Positions 18,118-27,384 are shown, counted from the first letter of the stretch. The stretch is DNA of 40,139 nt from an uncultured Clostridia bacterium (GCA_937895645.1 CALBKQ010000059.1:1-40139); one strand, 5' to 3'. Numbers and translations: made by a program. Notes: generated by a model from the letters alone, not told the origin.

Positions 18118-19401
18118 CTAATTTTTTATAAGAACACCTTTCAAATCTTCAATAATCATTTTTTGCATATCTGCTTTATTATGATTACATTTACCACTTT
18201 CCCACGCTTTATCAGCATAATACTTAAATAAATTACGATTTTCGTACAGTTCTCTTAAACGAGTTTCTATTTCATCAAAGCTTTTTGCAACTGCACCACA
18301 CTCATTATCAATAAAATATTGAATTGATGCACAATAGTCACTACCAATCGCCAAAATACAACGATTCGTCTCGAGATAGTCAACAATCTTTGTTGAAAAT
18401 GACTGATGCACTGCCAATTTTTCTTGAAGATTAAAAGCCTCTGCATGCACAAGAATATCCGACTTCTTTTGGATTTCACGAATTTCATTATAACTCACCG
18501 GTGGATGAAGATGAACACTTTCAGTTAAAAGCTTTTTCTTCTGTTTATCTTTTAATATACTGGTTGTATAAATATCTAATTCAAATTTCTTACCATTCTC
18601 ATTAAGTTTTTCAACGCTCATTGCAAGATTTGAAATTATTTCGTATCTTCCGTTGCTTATATTACCAGCATAAGTCATTTTTATTATATCTTCTGGTTCT
18701 TTGAATTCAGGTTTTAGATAATCTGAAAAATCAGAATATTTTGTAAGTATCTTACAGGGTAATGCAAAAATATTTTCATATTCTTTTTTTTGGACTTTCG
18801 ACACTGTATATAGTAATTCACATTTTTCAACTGTTTTTTTTATGTGAGTTCTTGCTAGTATTCTCTTAATCCAAAAGAACGGAGACAAAGAAAACTGTTT
18901 TAATGTATAAACATCGTCTGATACATATCCAATTATCGGCACATTCGCAACTTTACACACATATTGAGCAACACGATTAAGATATGTTGCATGATAAATT
19001 GGTATAAACATAATATCAGGATTAAACTCCTTAATATAGTCACGCAACTCTTTTGTTTTCCACTTACCTACAATCCAAATCAGTTCGCGAATAGTGAAGA
19101 AAAATCCCCAACGCAACTTTCTTGCAGTATCATAATGCTTAAAATTTGCACTATTTTCATTATTGACTTTTTTAGAACTTACTTTTCTCCCTGTCGGATA
19201 TCTTGGATTAAACAAATTCTTAATAATTGACTTTTCCGTAATTTGAAACCCTTCCATGTTAAAAGAATTGTTTAATGTACCAGCTTTACAAAAAATATTG
19301 CCGAAATGCAAATCCTCAATATCTTTGAAAATACTTGTATAGGTATTGCCAAAACTATTATTTTCATCCCATGGGGCACCAGACACAACTAAAATGTTCA
19401 T
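18118..19401 (-). CDS. Glycosyltransferase, GT4-like (GT-B)
   Basis: A 427-residue protein that starts MNILVVSGAPWDENNSFGN, the first strand and loop of a GT-B fold. The middle contains IIGYVSDDVYTLKQ, and the donor domain starts near MTYAGNISNGRYEIISNLA. QSFSTKIVDYLETNRCILAIGS takes the place of the usual E-x7-E region in diverged form. It probably transfers a sugar in the cytoplasm. Its ATG abuts the stop of the upstream EpsF-like gene. Downstream is a 289-base gap whose open stretch lies in the same frame past the TAG, so the tail may once have been longer. Confidence 0.75.
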   Translation of the reverse strand: MNILVVSGAPWDENNSFGNTYTSIFKDIEDLHFGNIFCKAGTLNNSFNMEGFQITEKSIIKNLFNPRYPTGRKVSSKKVNNENSANFKHYDTARKLRWGFFFTIRELIWIVGKWKTKELRDYIKEFNPDIMFIPIYHATYLNRVAQYVCKVANVPIIGYVSDDVYTLKQFSLSPFFWIKRILARTHIKKTVEKCELLYTVSKVQKKEYENIFALPCKILTKYSDFSDYLKPEFKEPEDIIKMTYAGNISNGRYEIISNLAMSVEKLNENGKKFELDIYTTSILKDKQKKKLLTESVHLHPPVSYNEIREIQKKSDILVHAEAFNLQEKLAVHQSFSTKIVDYLETNRCILAIGSDYCASIQYFIDNECGAVAKSFDEIETRLRELYENRNLFKYYADKAWESGKCNHNKADMQKMIIEDLKGVLIKN

Positions 19402-20514
19402 TTACTTTTGACACTTCCTATACTTATCTTCATAAAATTCCATCAATTTTTCTGCATTATTTCTTACATCATATTGTGTTTTGGAAATTTCTTTTACCCA
19501 ATTTCTTTTTGTCGCCTTTTGTAATGAAACAATTTTTTCAATCCAATCATCTTCATTTGCAGTTGAAATAAAAGAAGTATTCATTTCATCAAAAAGTTTA
19601 ACTTCTGTTGGTATGCCCGTTGAAACAACACAAGGTATACCTACCGCCTCAGCTTCTAAAACTGAAATTGCAAAGCCCTCGGATACAGAAGGTAGAACAA
19701 ATACATCTAATCCTTGCAATATACGATTTACATCTTCGCGTAAACCTGTAAATATTACTCTGTTACTTAAATTCATATCGGCTACCAATTTTTCGATATT
19801 AGCTTTAACTTCACCATAGCCTACAAGAATCAGATAAGCATTAGGTACTTTTTTCAATACTTTTGAAAAGACATCCACAATAAACCCATGATTCTTAACC
19901 GTTTTGAAGTTTGCAACCATACCTATAACAAAACCATCAGAAAGCCCCAATTCTTCTCTTATATCTCTGCGAATCTGTTCTTGAGGTAAATACATATTAG
20001 AATCAATAGCATTTGGTATTATCGTAAATGGAGAACTACCAAATAACCACTTGCCTGCGTCATTAGAACAGGCAAAAGCATCTGTATAATAATTCTTAAC
20101 AATATGCTTCGTGTACATTATTATTGGGGTTTTGTAGTTAATTGTATTTGGTTTAGCATGTGCATGTGCAATTCTTACGGGAATGCCCTCTCTTTTTGCA
20201 ATTCGTAATGAATATGCACTAAGTGAATTCAAATGAGAATGTATTACAGGATATGTTTCTTTATGTTCCTTAAAAAACTGCGATACAGCAACATCGTATT
20301 GCACTTGACGAAGTGGGTTAATAGGTGGAACCGAATATATTCTGCCACCCATACTTAAAATTTCATCATCATAGTAGTCATGTGTATCACGATGTTTCAA
20401 GAAATCAAATTGCACTCGGTTTTTATCAATATATCTATAATTTGTCATTAAGAAATTTTCTGTCCCACCAACAATCATAGATGAAACTATTTGCAAAACA
20501 CGAATAGGCTCCAT
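19402..20514 (-). CDS. Glycosyltransferase family 4, EpsF-like
   Basis: A 370-residue GT-B enzyme with RVLQIVSSMIVGGTENFLM at the N-terminus, FVIGMVANFKTVKNHGF at the donor-domain start, RVIFTGLREDVNRILQGLDVF, and PSVSEGFAISVLEAEAVG with the E-x7-E pair. It is an evident paralogue of the gene at 14,429-15,547. It follows the UDP-HexNAc 4-epimerase gene by about 37 bases, so a HexNAc or HexNAc-uronic acid donor is possible but unproven. It acts on the lipid-linked intermediate at the inner membrane face. Confidence 0.86.
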   Translation of the reverse strand: MEPIRVLQIVSSMIVGGTENFLMTNYRYIDKNRVQFDFLKHRDTHDYYDDEILSMGGRIYSVPPINPLRQVQYDVAVSQFFKEHKETYPVIHSHLNSLSAYSLRIAKREGIPVRIAHAHAKPNTINYKTPIIMYTKHIVKNYYTDAFACSNDAGKWLFGSSPFTIIPNAIDSNMYLPQEQIRRDIREELGLSDGFVIGMVANFKTVKNHGFIVDVFSKVLKKVPNAYLILVGYGEVKANIEKLVADMNLSNRVIFTGLREDVNRILQGLDVFVLPSVSEGFAISVLEAEAVGIPCVVSTGIPTEVKLFDEMNTSFISTANEDDWIEKIVSLQKATKRNWVKEISKTQYDVRNNAEKLMEFYEDKYRKCQK

Positions 20515-20551
20515 AAAATCTTTCCTTAAAAATAATTCTTATCTTGAGAGA

Positions 20552-21526
20552 TTACAAATTCTCCTTATACCACTCGATTGCGAGTTTGATACCATCTTGG
20601 AAACTGTAGTCGGGGTCATAGCCCAAAAGACGTTTTGCTTTTGAGATGTCAGCGTTACTGTGCTTAATATCACCCTTACGGTCAGGTCCGAAGTTTGGCT
20701 CAATATCAACACCCAAAGCCTTTGTAAGACCATAGTAAATGTCGATTAAGTATTCACGTCCGCCGTAAGCAATATTATATGCCTCACCTGCCGCCTCACT
20801 TGGTGCAAGACAACATTTAAGGTTTGCTTCAATAACATTTTCAATGTATGTAAAGTCACGGCTTTGCTTACCATCGCCATTAATAGTTGGTGTTTCGCCG
20901 TTAAGAAGTTGTTTCAAAAACTTTGGAATAACTGCCGCATAAGCACCATCAGGGTCCTGACGGCGACCGAATACGTTGAAATATCTCATTCCGTAAGTAT
21001 CAAGTCCGTAAAGTTTGGTGTAAAGCTTACCCCATTCTTCATCACAACGCTTTGTAAGTGCATAAGGTGAAAGAAGGTTGCCCTCTCTTCCCTCATACTT
21101 TGGAAGATTTGGCTCATCACCATAAACTGATGAACTTGAAGCATAAACAAATTTCTTAACACCATTCTGACGAGCTGCTTCCATCATATTGAGTGTACCT
21201 TCAATATTGTTTTTGCAATAGAAAAGTGGCATTTCAATTGAACGAGGAACGCTACCCCAAGCTGCTTGGTTAAGAACATAATCTACGCCCTCACAAGCTT
21301 TCATGCAAGTATCAAGGTCTTTGATATCACCTTTTATAAATGTATAGTTTGGATTATCAAGGAACATATCAATGTTCTTTTGTTTACCTGTTGAAAGGTC
21401 GTCAAGCGCCTTTACTTTATAACCCATATTAAGTATTGCTTCGCAAAGATTTGAGCCGATAAATCCTGCTGCACCTGTTACTAAGAATACTGAATTTTCG
21501 GGAAATTTTAAGTGTTTGTAGCCCAT
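20552..21526 (-). CDS. UDP-HexNAc 4-epimerase (WbpP/TviC-like SDR)
   Basis: A 324-residue extended SDR with TGAAGFIG (17-24), ASSSSVYGD (129-137) and the Tyr155-xxx-Lys159 catalytic pair, followed by RYFNVFGRRQDPDGAYAAVIP, which is very close to the WbpP/TviC (UDP-GlcNAc C4 epimerase) group. It interconverts UDP-GlcNAc and UDP-GalNAc, or the matching uronic acids. AAAGGTG precedes the ATG. With the dehydrogenase at 23,166-24,485 it recreates the WbpO-WbpP or TviB-TviC pair that supplies GalNAc-uronic acid. The exact preferred substrate is inferred. Confidence 0.88.
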   Translation of the reverse strand: MGYKHLKFPENSVFLVTGAAGFIGSNLCEAILNMGYKVKALDDLSTGKQKNIDMFLDNPNYTFIKGDIKDLDTCMKACEGVDYVLNQAAWGSVPRSIEMPLFYCKNNIEGTLNMMEAARQNGVKKFVYASSSSVYGDEPNLPKYEGREGNLLSPYALTKRCDEEWGKLYTKLYGLDTYGMRYFNVFGRRQDPDGAYAAVIPKFLKQLLNGETPTINGDGKQSRDFTYIENVIEANLKCCLAPSEAAGEAYNIAYGGREYLIDIYYGLTKALGVDIEPNFGPDRKGDIKHSNADISKAKRLLGYDPDYSFQDGIKLAIEWYKENL

Positions 21527-21538
21527 TTTATATCACCT

Positions 21539-23137
21539 TTATTTCTTAAACATTGTACGATATTTGAAATACGCATTTTCAAGCATAATTCTTCTTGAAT
21601 GGAAGTAATTATTCAGGATATGAATATTTGCGTCATAAATATCTTTATTTGCAATTTTTATAATATCGTTATGTGCTTTGTCTGTTTTTCTATTTTCACG
21701 AGGTAATGTGAGCATTAACTCAACAAGTTTTCTGTTATTGAACGGGAATGTTATTCTATGACAGATATCAAGGGATTGTGTAACCATCATACCCCAACTG
21801 CTCATACGTACTTCCCAATAATACATATCCGTATGCTCAAAGTTAAACTTTGGTTCAACAAGGTCAAACTTTTCCATATATTCCTTATAAATCTTATCTG
21901 ACTTATAAAGAAGTGATGGTGACAAGAAATATCTTGTTTGGAAAATACTGAAATGACGAGGTGTAAGCTTTTCAGGAAATTTTGTACCATATTTTCTTTC
22001 AAAGAACACGCGTACTATTTCTGAAATCCAAGATTTTACCTCTGTATCAAAGTAGTTCCAACGATACATACAGATATGTTTTCTAATTTCACGCTCTGCA
22101 AGACCACGCACATAACCGTATGAGTGAACGATTATTGCTTTTAATTCATCATAATCTTCAATCTCGCTGTTTTCGGCAGGGATTGGATAAATATCATGCT
22201 TTAAGCCGATTTTATCACAGATTTCACGGGCTGCATTTGAGTCAGTAACTTCTGTATCTTTTGACTGAAAACTGAAATATGTAAAATTATCATACAATCC
22301 ATTTGCACAAGCAAGAGTAGTTTTACTGTCAGTACCACCTGAAAGAGAAATTGCTGAATTTGGCCATTTTTTAGATGCCAATTCAATATTTTTATGAAGA
22401 ATTTTATAAGCCTGTTCTATGCCCTTTTCGTAATCCTCTTCTGTTTTGCACATTTCGAGAGGTCTTACAGGGTAAAAACGGGTAATATTAAAGTTTTTAC
22501 TTTCATCACAAGATACATAAACATTTGCACCACTCCTTTTTAACTCTTTGAATGGTGATAAGTCGCCCGGCAAATATCTGTTACCAATATTATAAAATCT
22601 GTTTGCAACAAGTTTTTCAACAAATGGGTCCATTTTAAGACCGTAAATATCTGCCACCATTTGGGGATGTGATGCGAAGCACACTTTACCATTTGGTGCA
22701 CCATAGTAAAGTGCTTTAATACCTGCACAATCTTGCACACCAAGTACTTCTTTGTCAAAAACAAACACACAATAAATGCCTGTCCACTCATTTATGCACT
22801 CAAAAAACGCTTCTTTTGACTGAAAATACGCATTTGCACTTTGTGAAAGTAATTGTTTCTCGTCATAAATCTCATTGAATGGGTTATAAGCATGACCGAT
22901 TATAAGGAATCTTACACCATTTTGTTCATAAAGACAGTAATCCTGGTCTTTATGAATAAATGCTGTGTATTGTCCTATTTTTTCAGTCTTCCACAAGTTG
23001 TAGAATGGATAATCTTCTACATTCAAGCTATCTTCTGTAATAAGATAACCTCTTGAAAAAAGACATTCTTTATACTGTGGTTTATTTGTGAGTATCTTTT
23101 TAATTGTTTCGGCATTACCCGTAACAGTTAATTCCAT
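21539..23137 (-). CDS. Asparagine-synthase-like ATP-PPase (possible uronic acid amidase-forming enzyme)
   Basis: A 532-residue protein when started at the ATG at 23,137, which follows AGAAGGA; the longer open frame overlaps the preceding gene and lacks a ribosome site. The C-terminal half carries the pyrophosphatase loop SLSGGTDS (264-271) of class B asparagine synthases. The N-terminal half keeps traces of the Ntn amidotransferase fold (WTGIYCVFVFDKEVLGVQDCAGIK region, 118-141) but begins Met-Glu-Leu, without the catalytic cysteine at position 2. It therefore adenylates a carboxylate but probably cannot hydrolyse glutamine itself. Related enzymes (WbpS, Francisella WbtH) are thought to amidate HexNAc-uronic acids, and the flanking dehydrogenase and epimerase genes fit that. 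The role is inference. Confidence 0.72.
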   Translation of the reverse strand: MELTVTGNAETIKKILTNKPQYKECLFSRGYLITEDSLNVEDYPFYNLWKTEKIGQYTAFIHKDQDYCLYEQNGVRFLIIGHAYNPFNEIYDEKQLLSQSANAYFQSKEAFFECINEWTGIYCVFVFDKEVLGVQDCAGIKALYYGAPNGKVCFASHPQMVADIYGLKMDPFVEKLVANRFYNIGNRYLPGDLSPFKELKRSGANVYVSCDESKNFNITRFYPVRPLEMCKTEEDYEKGIEQAYKILHKNIELASKKWPNSAISLSGGTDSKTTLACANGLYDNFTYFSFQSKDTEVTDSNAAREICDKIGLKHDIYPIPAENSEIEDYDELKAIIVHSYGYVRGLAEREIRKHICMYRWNYFDTEVKSWISEIVRVFFERKYGTKFPEKLTPRHFSIFQTRYFLSPSLLYKSDKIYKEYMEKFDLVEPKFNFEHTDMYYWEVRMSSWGMMVTQSLDICHRITFPFNNRKLVELMLTLPRENRKTDKAHNDIIKIANKDIYDANIHILNNYFHSRRIMLENAYFKYRTMFKK

Positions 23138-23165
23138 TAAAATCCTTCTTTCAAAAAAATATGGA

Positions 23166-24485
23166 TTATAATCTCCAGTAGTTATAGCCTGCTGATTCGT
23201 ATTCTTTACGGTCAAGAAGACCTTTAATATCAGCAAGTACTTTTGTTGAATTGTCACCTGCTTTGAACATCTTGTCAAAGTCAGCCTGTGTTAAATCTTT
23301 GAACTCTTCGTGAGCAACTGCAAGGATTACTGCATCACAATCTTTAATTGTTGACATATCAACAAATTCCATATCATAAAGCCATTTTGCTTCGTCTGCA
23401 TCTGCTGCAGGGTCTGCAACTGTTGCAGTAATGCCATACTCTTTAAGTTCATTATAGATATCAATAATCTTTGTATTTCTTGTGTCTGGGCAGTTTTCTT
23501 TGAATGTGAAACCAAGAATTGCAACCTTTGCACTCTTGATAGCAACATCAGCTTTGATAAGGTTTTTAACAACGCTTTCAGCAACATATTTACCCATATC
23601 GTCGTTAATTCTACGACCTGAAAGGATTATCTGGCTATGGTAACCTAACTGCTCTGCTTTATATGTAAGATAGTATGGGTCAACACCGATACAGTGGCCG
23701 CCAACAAGACCTGGGAAGAATTTAAGGAAATTCCACTTTGTGCCTGCTGCTTTAAGAACTGACTGTGTATCAATGCCCATCTTGTTGAAGATAATTGAAA
23801 GTTCATTCATAAATGCAATATTTATGTCACGCTGGCTGTTTTCGATAACCTTTGCAGCCTCAGCAACTTTAATATTTTCTGCTCTATGAACACCTGCTTC
23901 TACAACAAGCTCATAAACCTTTGCAATTTCGTCAAGTGACTCTTCATCCATACCTGAAACGATTTTAACGATTGTTTCAAGACGGTGAACTTTATCACCT
24001 GGGTTGATACGCTCTGGTGAGTAACCAATTTTGAAATCTACGCCACATTTAAGACCTGATTCTTTTTCAAGAATTGGAATACAAATATCTTCTGTAACGC
24101 CTGGATATACTGTTGATTCATAAACAACGATTGAACCTTTTGTAAGGTTACGACCAACTATTGTTGATGCTCCTTCAACTGGGGTCAGGTCAGGTGTGTG
24201 GTCATCATTAACAGGTGTTGGAACTGCAACAATGTGGAATTTTGCCTCACGAAGTTTTGTTTCATCAGCAGTAAATTCTACTGTACAAGCTTTAATAGCA
24301 TCATCGCCAACTTCGTTTGTTGGGTCAATACCATTTTTATAGAGTTCAATTTTCTTAGCATTAAGGTCAAAACCTACAACCTTTACTTTCTTTGAGAAAG
24401 CAACGGCAATAGGCATACCAACATAGCCAAGACCTACAAGTGAAATTTTTTCTTCGCCATTAACAATTTTTTCATACAATGACAT
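23166..24485 (-). CDS. UDP-HexNAc 6-dehydrogenase (WbpO/TviB-like)
   Basis: A 439-residue NAD-dependent nucleotide-sugar dehydrogenase. The Rossmann segment VGLGYVGMP (17-25) is followed by the conserved PTPV (89-92), YESTVYPG (122-129), Lys212 and Asn216 in AAKVIENSQRD, and the thiohemiacetal cysteine Cys265 in VGGHCIGVDPYY. The GHCIGVDPYYL form and the length place it with UDP-GlcNAc/GalNAc dehydrogenases (TviB, WbpO) rather than UDP-glucose dehydrogenases. It oxidises C6 twice to give the HexNAc-uronic acid. It follows a GT4 gene by 1 base and precedes the asparagine-synthase-like gene. Confidence 0.9.
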   Translation of the reverse strand: MSLYEKIVNGEEKISLVGLGYVGMPIAVAFSKKVKVVGFDLNAKKIELYKNGIDPTNEVGDDAIKACTVEFTADETKLREAKFHIVAVPTPVNDDHTPDLTPVEGASTIVGRNLTKGSIVVYESTVYPGVTEDICIPILEKESGLKCGVDFKIGYSPERINPGDKVHRLETIVKIVSGMDEESLDEIAKVYELVVEAGVHRAENIKVAEAAKVIENSQRDINIAFMNELSIIFNKMGIDTQSVLKAAGTKWNFLKFFPGLVGGHCIGVDPYYLTYKAEQLGYHSQIILSGRRINDDMGKYVAESVVKNLIKADVAIKSAKVAILGFTFKENCPDTRNTKIIDIYNELKEYGITATVADPAADADEAKWLYDMEFVDMSTIKDCDAVILAVAHEEFKDLTQADFDKMFKAGDNSTKVLADIKGLLDRKEYESAGYNYWRL

Positions 24486-24486
24486 T

Positions 24487-25599
24487 TTATTTCTCTCCTT
24501 CTATTTTGAGATATTTGCACATATCTTCGTTTACTTTATTTACATCGAACTTATTTTTGCAATATTCGTGACTTTTAGCTCCCATTGTAGAAATAAGTTC
24601 GGGATGTTCTATAAATTCAATCATTTTTTCGGCTACTGCTTGTCCGTTATGAGTTGGAACAAGAAAGCCCGTTTCACCATCAATTACTGTTTCACGACAG
24701 CCCGGTGCGTGAGTTGTAATTACTGCTCTGCCCATAGACATTGCTTCAAGCACTGTCCTTGGTGTACCCTCTCTATAAGACGGTAATACATAAACTGAAC
24801 ATTGTTTATAGTAGTCAGCTACTGTATCAGTTTCACCAAAATGTTCGATAATACCTTTTTCTATATATGTATTAAGGTCTTCTTGTGAAAGTGAATCCTG
24901 TATTCCCTCACAAGCGCCAAGTAACATACATCTTGCATCGGGATATTTATCTTTTACGATTTCACAAGCTTCTAAATACTCGCGTATTCCCTTGGAATAC
25001 ATAACTCGGGACAACATAAAGAATGTTATTTGCTCAGGATATGGTGAAACAGAAAACTTTTTCATATTAACGCCCGAACCATTTACCACTTCACATTTAT
25101 CTGCTTTAACAAGATGCTCGTTTACAAACTGTTCTTTGTCATCAGTATTTTGAAAGATTACTGTGTCGGCACACATAAAACCTATTTTATAAAGAATTGA
25201 CATAATCAGTTTTATGATTTTTGCCTTTTTTGTTTTTGCCGTAAAGGCATACCCTGCACCTGTTACCATTGCAACCTTATGTGACACGCCGCTAAGTTTA
25301 CCTGCTATAGATGCGTAAATTACTGGTTTTGAAGTGTAACCTAAAATCACATCAGGTTTTTCCGTTTTGAAAAGTTTACGGAGTGCATTCATATATGCAA
25401 AATCCTTTAATGGATTTACTCCGTTCTTGTTCATTGGTATTTCAACAAACCTTGCACCTAACTCTTCAACCTTTTCTATATTGTCACGATTAGGGCCAGT
25501 AATTATAACCTCGTAACCGTTTGCAATAATCTTTTTGACTAAATCGCCACGGAAGTTATATGCAGTACGGTTTTTTGGGGAAACTAATATGAATTTCAC
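24487..25599 (-). CDS. Glycosyltransferase family 4 (PglA-like)
   Basis: A 370-residue GT-B enzyme. It starts MKFILVSPKNRTAYNFRGDL. The donor domain includes TFFMLSRVMYSKGIREYLEA, and the catalytic region is PSYREGTPRTVLEAMSMGRA with the E-x7-E pair. It resembles the PglA/Cap1J-type transferases that add the second sugar to an undecaprenyl-PP-HexNAc made by a small priming transferase, and such a transferase heads this operon. The first-acting position is inference. Its ATG overlaps the dehydrogenase stop upstream by 4 bases. Confidence 0.85.
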   Translation of the reverse strand: MKFILVSPKNRTAYNFRGDLVKKIIANGYEVIITGPNRDNIEKVEELGARFVEIPMNKNGVNPLKDFAYMNALRKLFKTEKPDVILGYTSKPVIYASIAGKLSGVSHKVAMVTGAGYAFTAKTKKAKIIKLIMSILYKIGFMCADTVIFQNTDDKEQFVNEHLVKADKCEVVNGSGVNMKKFSVSPYPEQITFFMLSRVMYSKGIREYLEACEIVKDKYPDARCMLLGACEGIQDSLSQEDLNTYIEKGIIEHFGETDTVADYYKQCSVYVLPSYREGTPRTVLEAMSMGRAVITTHAPGCRETVIDGETGFLVPTHNGQAVAEKMIEFIEHPELISTMGAKSHEYCKNKFDVNKVNEDMCKYLKIEGEK

Positions 25600-26516
25600 T
25601 TGTTTTCTTCCCCTTTCATAAAATCTTTTAGATTGTTATATACAACTTTATAAAGTCTTTCATTGTTTTTTTGTGATACAAAGGAATTGTGAGGTGTAAT
25701 AATTACATTTTCTAAATCCCAAAGCTCACTTTCTTCACTTAACGGTTCAGTATTGAAAACATCAAGCACTGCACCACCAAGTTTATCCTCTTTAAGTGCG
25801 TTTATTAAATCATCTTCATTCACAACTGCACCTCTTGAAATATTTACAAGAATTGCATTGTTTTTGAACTGTGAAAGAAGTTCTTTGTTAAACAGATTTC
25901 GTGTTTCGTCTGTTAACGGAAGTGTAAGAATTACAACATCTGCGTTTTTTACTGCTTCTGTTACATTATTTATAGTATAGTAATTATCAAACAAGTCACT
26001 TGCAGGTTTTACTATATCAACTGCAATAATCTCACTTGCGAATGATCTAAATACTTTTGCACATTCAGTACCAACACTGCCACAACCTACAATACAGATT
26101 GTACTGCCTGACAACTCTTTTACATTTCTATCTTTAACCCATTTATGATTTTGTTGGTTACTATAAAATGTATTTATATGCTTATATAATGCAAGTACAC
26201 CCGTAAGTACCCATTCTGCCATAGGAGTACTGTAAACGCCCCTTGCGTTGAAGAGTGTAATACCTTTATATTTCATTTTTTGTACTGGTACACGGTCAAG
26301 CCCTGCACTTGTAAGTTGAACGAATTTAAGATTCGGGAACTTTTCTAAATCATTATGTAAAAAAAGACCATTACAGATTACTGCGTCTACTGTGAACATT
26401 TCTTGTGACAAGGGCTCATTTTCCATTTGTTGAAACATAACTTCACAGCCGAGCTTTTCTATATTCAGTTTTTGCTCATCTGTGCAGTTAAAAGCACCTG
26501 TCATTAAAAGTTTCAT
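25596..26516 (-). CDS. D-isomer-specific 2-hydroxyacid dehydrogenase
   Basis: A 306-residue soluble NAD-dependent dehydrogenase. The nucleotide fold shows IVGCGSVG (142-149) with Asp167 in AVDIVK favouring NAD. The catalytic triad is Arg228 (NISRGAV), Glu257 (NTEPL) and His276 (TPHNS), all present. It reduces a 2-ketoacid to a D-2-hydroxyacid or the reverse. In a polysaccharide operon, and directly after an HpcH/HpaI aldolase gene, it may make a hydroxyacid used to decorate the sugar chain. Classic phosphoglycerate or lactate dehydrogenase roles cannot be excluded. It starts 10 bases after the aldolase stop. Confidence 0.85.
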   Translation of the reverse strand: MKLLMTGAFNCTDEQKLNIEKLGCEVMFQQMENEPLSQEMFTVDAVICNGLFLHNDLEKFPNLKFVQLTSAGLDRVPVQKMKYKGITLFNARGVYSTPMAEWVLTGVLALYKHINTFYSNQQNHKWVKDRNVKELSGSTICIVGCGSVGTECAKVFRSFASEIIAVDIVKPASDLFDNYYTINNVTEAVKNADVVILTLPLTDETRNLFNKELLSQFKNNAILVNISRGAVVNEDDLINALKEDKLGGAVLDVFNTEPLSEESELWDLENVIITPHNSFVSQKNNERLYKVVYNNLKDFMKGEENK

Positions 26517-26526
26517 AACTTATCCT

Positions 26527-27375
26527 TTACTTATTCTTTATAATCTCAACAATCTTTGCAACACATTCTTGCGTTTTTAGTTGGTTCGCTTTGTATGTAT
26601 CTTCATTCCAACTGTTAAGTAACTCTTTTTCAAATTCACGGATGTCGTGAACACCAGTATTAAATTTTTCTTTTACTACTTCAAAATTGTTTTCTTTAGC
26701 AACATCACAAAATGCACGGGAAAGAATAACACGCTCTGAGCCCAATCTATAATGTTCACCCAAAATACACTCTGCAGGAAGAGTACCTGTACCAACACGG
26801 GCAACTCCACCAAAACCATAACTTATATTTTTCTTTGCAATTTTTTCGCAGAGTTTCTGTACTGTACCATCTGCTACCAACTCAAACATAAAGGTCATTC
26901 CGTAACCTAAATGTAAGTCGTTAAGACCAATATGGATTTCATCAATTCCGTCGATTTCAAGTATTTCATCAATATTTTCTGCAGCCTCGGGAGTTTCAAC
27001 AAGCAAATTGGTTTTTGCTCTGCCACCTACTGCATTAATAAAGCGATGTACCTGCTGAGCATTTTGAAAGAACGGTAACATTATAACATCTGCACCTGCG
27101 TCTATTATACTGTTAATTTCTTCCTCAGTTGATGGGTAACTGTCAGTTGCGTCATGCACTGGATTACAACGGACATGAAGTGTTGATGTTGTAAGCACCT
27201 TGCGAAGTGCTTTTACATCTTCGAGAGTGTGCATATTCTGAACTGTATCCATTCCGCCCTGACGGTCAGATTTGCCGATATATTCCATATCTACAAATAT
27301 ACGGTCAACACCTGCAGACTGTGCTGCTTCTGCCACATCAACACGATTTGTAACGAACATTAACTGAAGAGCCAT
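26527..27375 (-). CDS. HpcH/HpaI aldolase/citrate lyase family protein
   Basis: A 282-residue TIM-barrel protein of the HpcH/HpaI class II aldolase family. Likely active-site residues are Glu31 in FVDMEY, Arg69 in HVRCNP, Glu127 in LLVETPEA and Asp153 in IHIGLNDL, the last two in the place of the metal ligands. Family members split or join pyruvate or related ketoacids with an aldehyde. It is second in the operon behind the priming transferase, with a GAGGTAG ribosome site, and is followed by a 2-hydroxyacid dehydrogenase. Together these could form a short pathway to an acidic substituent. The substrate is unknown. Confidence 0.8.
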   Translation of the reverse strand: MALQLMFVTNRVDVAEAAQSAGVDRIFVDMEYIGKSDRQGGMDTVQNMHTLEDVKALRKVLTTSTLHVRCNPVHDATDSYPSTEEEINSIIDAGADVIMLPFFQNAQQVHRFINAVGGRAKTNLLVETPEAAENIDEILEIDGIDEIHIGLNDLHLGYGMTFMFELVADGTVQKLCEKIAKKNISYGFGGVARVGTGTLPAECILGEHYRLGSERVILSRAFCDVAKENNFEVVKEKFNTGVHDIREFEKELLNSWNEDTYKANQLKTQECVAKIVEIIKNK

Positions 27376-27384
27376 AACTACCTC

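Noticed and set aside
23138..23278. A 47-codon N-terminal extension of the asparagine-synthase-like protein
   Set aside because: It overlaps the end of the dehydrogenase gene and has no ribosome site, while the ATG at 23,137 follows AGAAGGA. The extension would not supply a Met-Cys start either.
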